64,000 bases of DNA, taken from assembly GCF_014650575.1 (NCBI RefSeq), contig NZ_BMVF01000002.1:248001-312000 (forward strand), in the 5' to 3' direction. The stretch is from Streptomyces naganishii JCM 4654 (GTDB taxonomy: Bacteria; Actinomycetota; Actinomycetes; Streptomycetales; Streptomycetaceae). Under the pieces are notes generated by a model. That model had not been told where the DNA came from, made no database searches, and saw only the letters and a program-made list of their open reading frames with translations. This document shows positions 62,281 to 64,000 of this stretch, piece by piece (within the stretch, counting starts at the first letter, position 1; each line of letters opens with the position of its first letter). The translations under genes were made by a program, and so were the position numbers.

Positions 62281-62778
62281 TCAGCCCTGGGGCTCCAGGT
62301 CCTCCTCCTCGAAGACCAGCAGGGTGCGGGTGCTGAGGACCTCCGGGATCGCCTGGAGGCGGGTCAGCACCAGCTCCCGCAGCGCGCGGTTGTCCGGCGT
62401 GTGGACCAGGAGCAGCACGTCGAAGTCCCCGCCCACCAGGGCGATGTGGGAGGCGCCGGGGAGCTGCCGCAGCTCCTCGCGCACGGTGCGCCAGGAGTTC
62501 TGCACGATCTTCAGGGTGATGTACGCGGACGTGCCCTGCCCCGCGCGCTCGTGGTCGACGCGTGCGCCGAAGCCGCGGATGACGCCGTCCTCGATGAGCC
62601 GGTTGATACGGGCGTAGGCGTTGGCGCGCGAGACGTGCACCCGCTCGGCGACCGACCGTATCGAGGCGCGGCCGTCCGTCTGGAGCATCTGGAGGATGTC
62701 CTGGTCCACCGCGTCCAGCGGGCGCGCCGGCGGAAGGACTGCGCCGTCCGGGCTCTCGGCCATTTGTTCAGGTGCCAT
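62281..62778 (-). CDS. Lrp/AsnC family regulator
   Basis: The 165-residue protein has an N-terminal helix-turn-helix (ASIRSVAERVHVSRANAYARINRL) and a C-terminal RAM (ligand-binding, ACT-like) domain. It is divergent from a branched-chain 2-oxoacid dehydrogenase-type gene, as BkdR is in other bacteria, so control by branched-chain amino acids is likely. The ATG at 62778 follows a GGAGAGG-like site. Confidence 0.9.
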   Translation of the reverse strand: MAPEQMAESPDGAVLPPARPLDAVDQDILQMLQTDGRASIRSVAERVHVSRANAYARINRLIEDGVIRGFGARVDHERAGQGTSAYITLKIVQNSWRTVREELRQLPGASHIALVGGDFDVLLLVHTPDNRALRELVLTRLQAIPEVLSTRTLLVFEEEDLEPQG

Positions 62779-62953
62779 GTCCCCCCGCCTCTCCGCCGTG
62801 GACGTACTGCGTCCATCCCATGCTGTGGAGAACCGTTTGTCCACAGCCTGAGGCCGCATGTAGCCAAACTGTGCCGACGACCGAACAATCGGTAGGTGAG
62901 GCGCCTCACAGCCGACGCGCCTCCCGTAGCCACTCCCATGAGGAGGTGCCGTC
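62779..62953. promoter_or_regulatory. lrp / E1 alpha divergent region with several operators
   Basis: The 175-bp gap holds an exact DnaA box TTGTCCACA (62837-62845) with a weaker one at 62824-62832 (TTCTCCACA, minus). It also has ACCGAACAATCGGTAGGT (62880-62897, 16 of 18 with the paaA operator) and a 14-bp palindrome GTGAGGCGCCTCAC (62896-62909) overlapping it. The last may be an Lrp or other operator. Confidence 0.65.
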
Positions 62954-64000
62954 ATGACGGTCATGGAGCAGCGGGGTGCGTACCGGCCATCGCCGCCGCC
63001 CGCCTGGCAGCCCCGTACCGACCCCGCGCCGCTGCTGCCCGACGCGGAGCCGTACCGCGTCCTGGGTACGGAGGCGGCCGCGAAGGCCGACCCGGAGCTG
63101 CTGCGCCGTCTGTACGCGCACGTGGTGCGCGGCCGCCGGTACAACGCGCAGGCCACCGCCCTGACCAAGCAGGGCCGTCTGGCCGTCTACCCGTCCAGCA
63201 CCGGCCAGGAGGCCTGCGAGGTCGCCGCCGCGCTGGTCCTTCAGGAGCGCGACTGGCTCTTCCCCAGCTACCGCGACACGCTCGCCGCCGTGGCCCGCGG
63301 GGTGGACCCCGTCGAGGCCCTCACGCTGCTGCGCGGCGACTGGCACACCGGCTACGACCCCTACGAGCACCGGGTGGCCCCGCTGTCCACCCCGCTCGCC
63401 ACCCAGCTGCCGCACGCGGTGGGCCTCGCGCACGCCGCCCGCCTCAAGGGCGACGACGTGGTCGCACTCGCGATGGTCGGCGACGGCGGGACCAGCGAGG
63501 GCGACTTCCACGAGGCGCTGAACTTCGCCGCCGTGTGGCAGGCCCCCGTGGTCTTCCTGGTGCAGAACAACGGCTTCGCGATCTCCGTGCCGCTCGCCAA
63601 GCAGACCGCCGCCCCCTCCCTGGCCCACAAGGCCGTCGGGTACGGCATGCCGGGCCGCCTGGTCGACGGCAACGACGCGGCCGCCGTGCACGAGGTGCTC
63701 GCCGACGCCGTGCGGCACGCCCGCGCGGGAGGCGGCCCGACCCTCGTCGAGGCCGTGACCTACCGCATCGACGCCCACACCAACGCCGACGACGCCACCC
63801 GCTACCGCGGCGACGCCGAGGTCGAGGCCTGGCGCGACCACGACCCGGTCCAGCTGCTGGAGCGGGAGCTGACCGGGCGCGGCCTGCTCGACGAGGCCGG
63901 CGTCGCGGCCGCCCGCGAGGACGCGGAGGCGATGGCCGCGCGGCTGCGCGAGCGCATGAACCAGGACCCGCAGCTCGACCCCGCGGACCTGTTCGCCCAT
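62954..64000 (+). CDS. 2-oxoacid dehydrogenase E1 alpha subunit (partial)
   Basis: The 349 codons seen run off the end of the window. The thiamine diphosphate motif GDGGTSEGDFHEALNF...NN is at about residues 176-203, and substrate-region residues such as YPSSTGQEACEVAAAL are typical of the E1 alpha subunit of branched-chain 2-oxoacid or pyruvate dehydrogenase. Placement beside an Lrp regulator suits branched-chain oxoacid dehydrogenase (bkdA-like). The ATG at 62954 follows GAGGAGG. The E1 beta and E2 genes are probably just beyond the window. Confidence 0.88.
   Translation, partial: MTVMEQRGAYRPSPPPAWQPRTDPAPLLPDAEPYRVLGTEAAAKADPELLRRLYAHVVRGRRYNAQATALTKQGRLAVYPSSTGQEACEVAAALVLQERDWLFPSYRDTLAAVARGVDPVEALTLLRGDWHTGYDPYEHRVAPLSTPLATQLPHAVGLAHAARLKGDDVVALAMVGDGGTSEGDFHEALNFAAVWQAPVVFLVQNNGFAISVPLAKQTAAPSLAHKAVGYGMPGRLVDGNDAAAVHEVLADAVRHARAGGGPTLVEAVTYRIDAHTNADDATRYRGDAEVEAWRDHDPVQLLERELTGRGLLDEAGVAAAREDAEAMAARLRERMNQDPQLDPADLFAH

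Overview
The window looks like the replication-origin core of a Streptomyces chromosome. The evidence is the very high GC content, GTG/TTG starts with GGAGG-type ribosome sites, a DnaA of 700 residues with a long low-complexity linker, an origin of nearly 1 kb packed with TTGTCCACA-type DnaA boxes, GTTTCACGTGAAAC parS sites, and Streptomyces marker genes (crgA, class E sortases, DLW-39, DUF3566, DUF5324). Genus is confident; species cannot be set from this sequence. No prophage, complete insertion sequence, rRNA operon or CRISPR array was seen.

Layout. (1) 1-7079, mostly minus strand: an acetyltransferase, parB-parA with four perfect parS sites, rsmG, and the block rpmH-rnpA-yidD-yidC-jag. 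(2) 7080-20457, plus strand: dnaA, oriC (about 9573-10488), dnaN, a short-form 6-phosphogluconate dehydrogenase, recF, a DciA-type DUF721 gene, gyrB, gyrA and a DUF3566 membrane protein. (3) 20524-29697: tRNA-Ile, a secreted fibronectin-type protein, DLW-39, a membrane-anchored secreted protein, a Ser/Thr kinase next to an XRE regulator, tRNA-Ala, a DUF5324 protein, a cyclophilin and a zinc-ribbon rhomboid. (4) 29698-42928, the cell-envelope and polar-growth island: a DnaA-box cluster, crgA, a DUF881 protein, three class E sortases with pabA among them, then the minus-strand operon fhaA-fhaB-pstP-rodA/ftsW-pbpA-pknB. (5) 43385-49175: tRNA-Leu, a ClC channel divergent from a MarR regulator, DUF2252, a J-domain-like coiled-coil protein and a rhodanese. 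(6) 49298-64000, aromatic and branched-chain catabolism: an acyl-CoA dehydrogenase, paaABCDE, a DUF5819/HTTM/SpoU-methyltransferase cluster, paaN divergent from paaH-tetR, an Lrp regulator and a truncated 2-oxoacid dehydrogenase E1 alpha gene.

How it fits together. Regions 1-2 hold the initiator, origin, clamp, likely helicase-loading factor, gyrase and origin segregation genes. Region 4 joins a PASTA kinase, its phosphatase and FHA readers to a transpeptidase and a SEDS polymerase. In region 6 the paaA promoter, the paaN/paaH divergent promoter and the region before the E1 alpha gene share a near-identical 18-bp operator, so one TetR protein probably controls all three.

Most worth a second look: consensus DnaA boxes outside oriC (beside parA, between rhomboid and crgA, before the DUF5819 gene, and in the lrp/E1 alpha gap); a candidate MITE whose CTAG target copy supplies the paaE stop codon; the three-site TetR operator set; and three genes whose stop codon lies in a tandem repeat with a period divisible by three.
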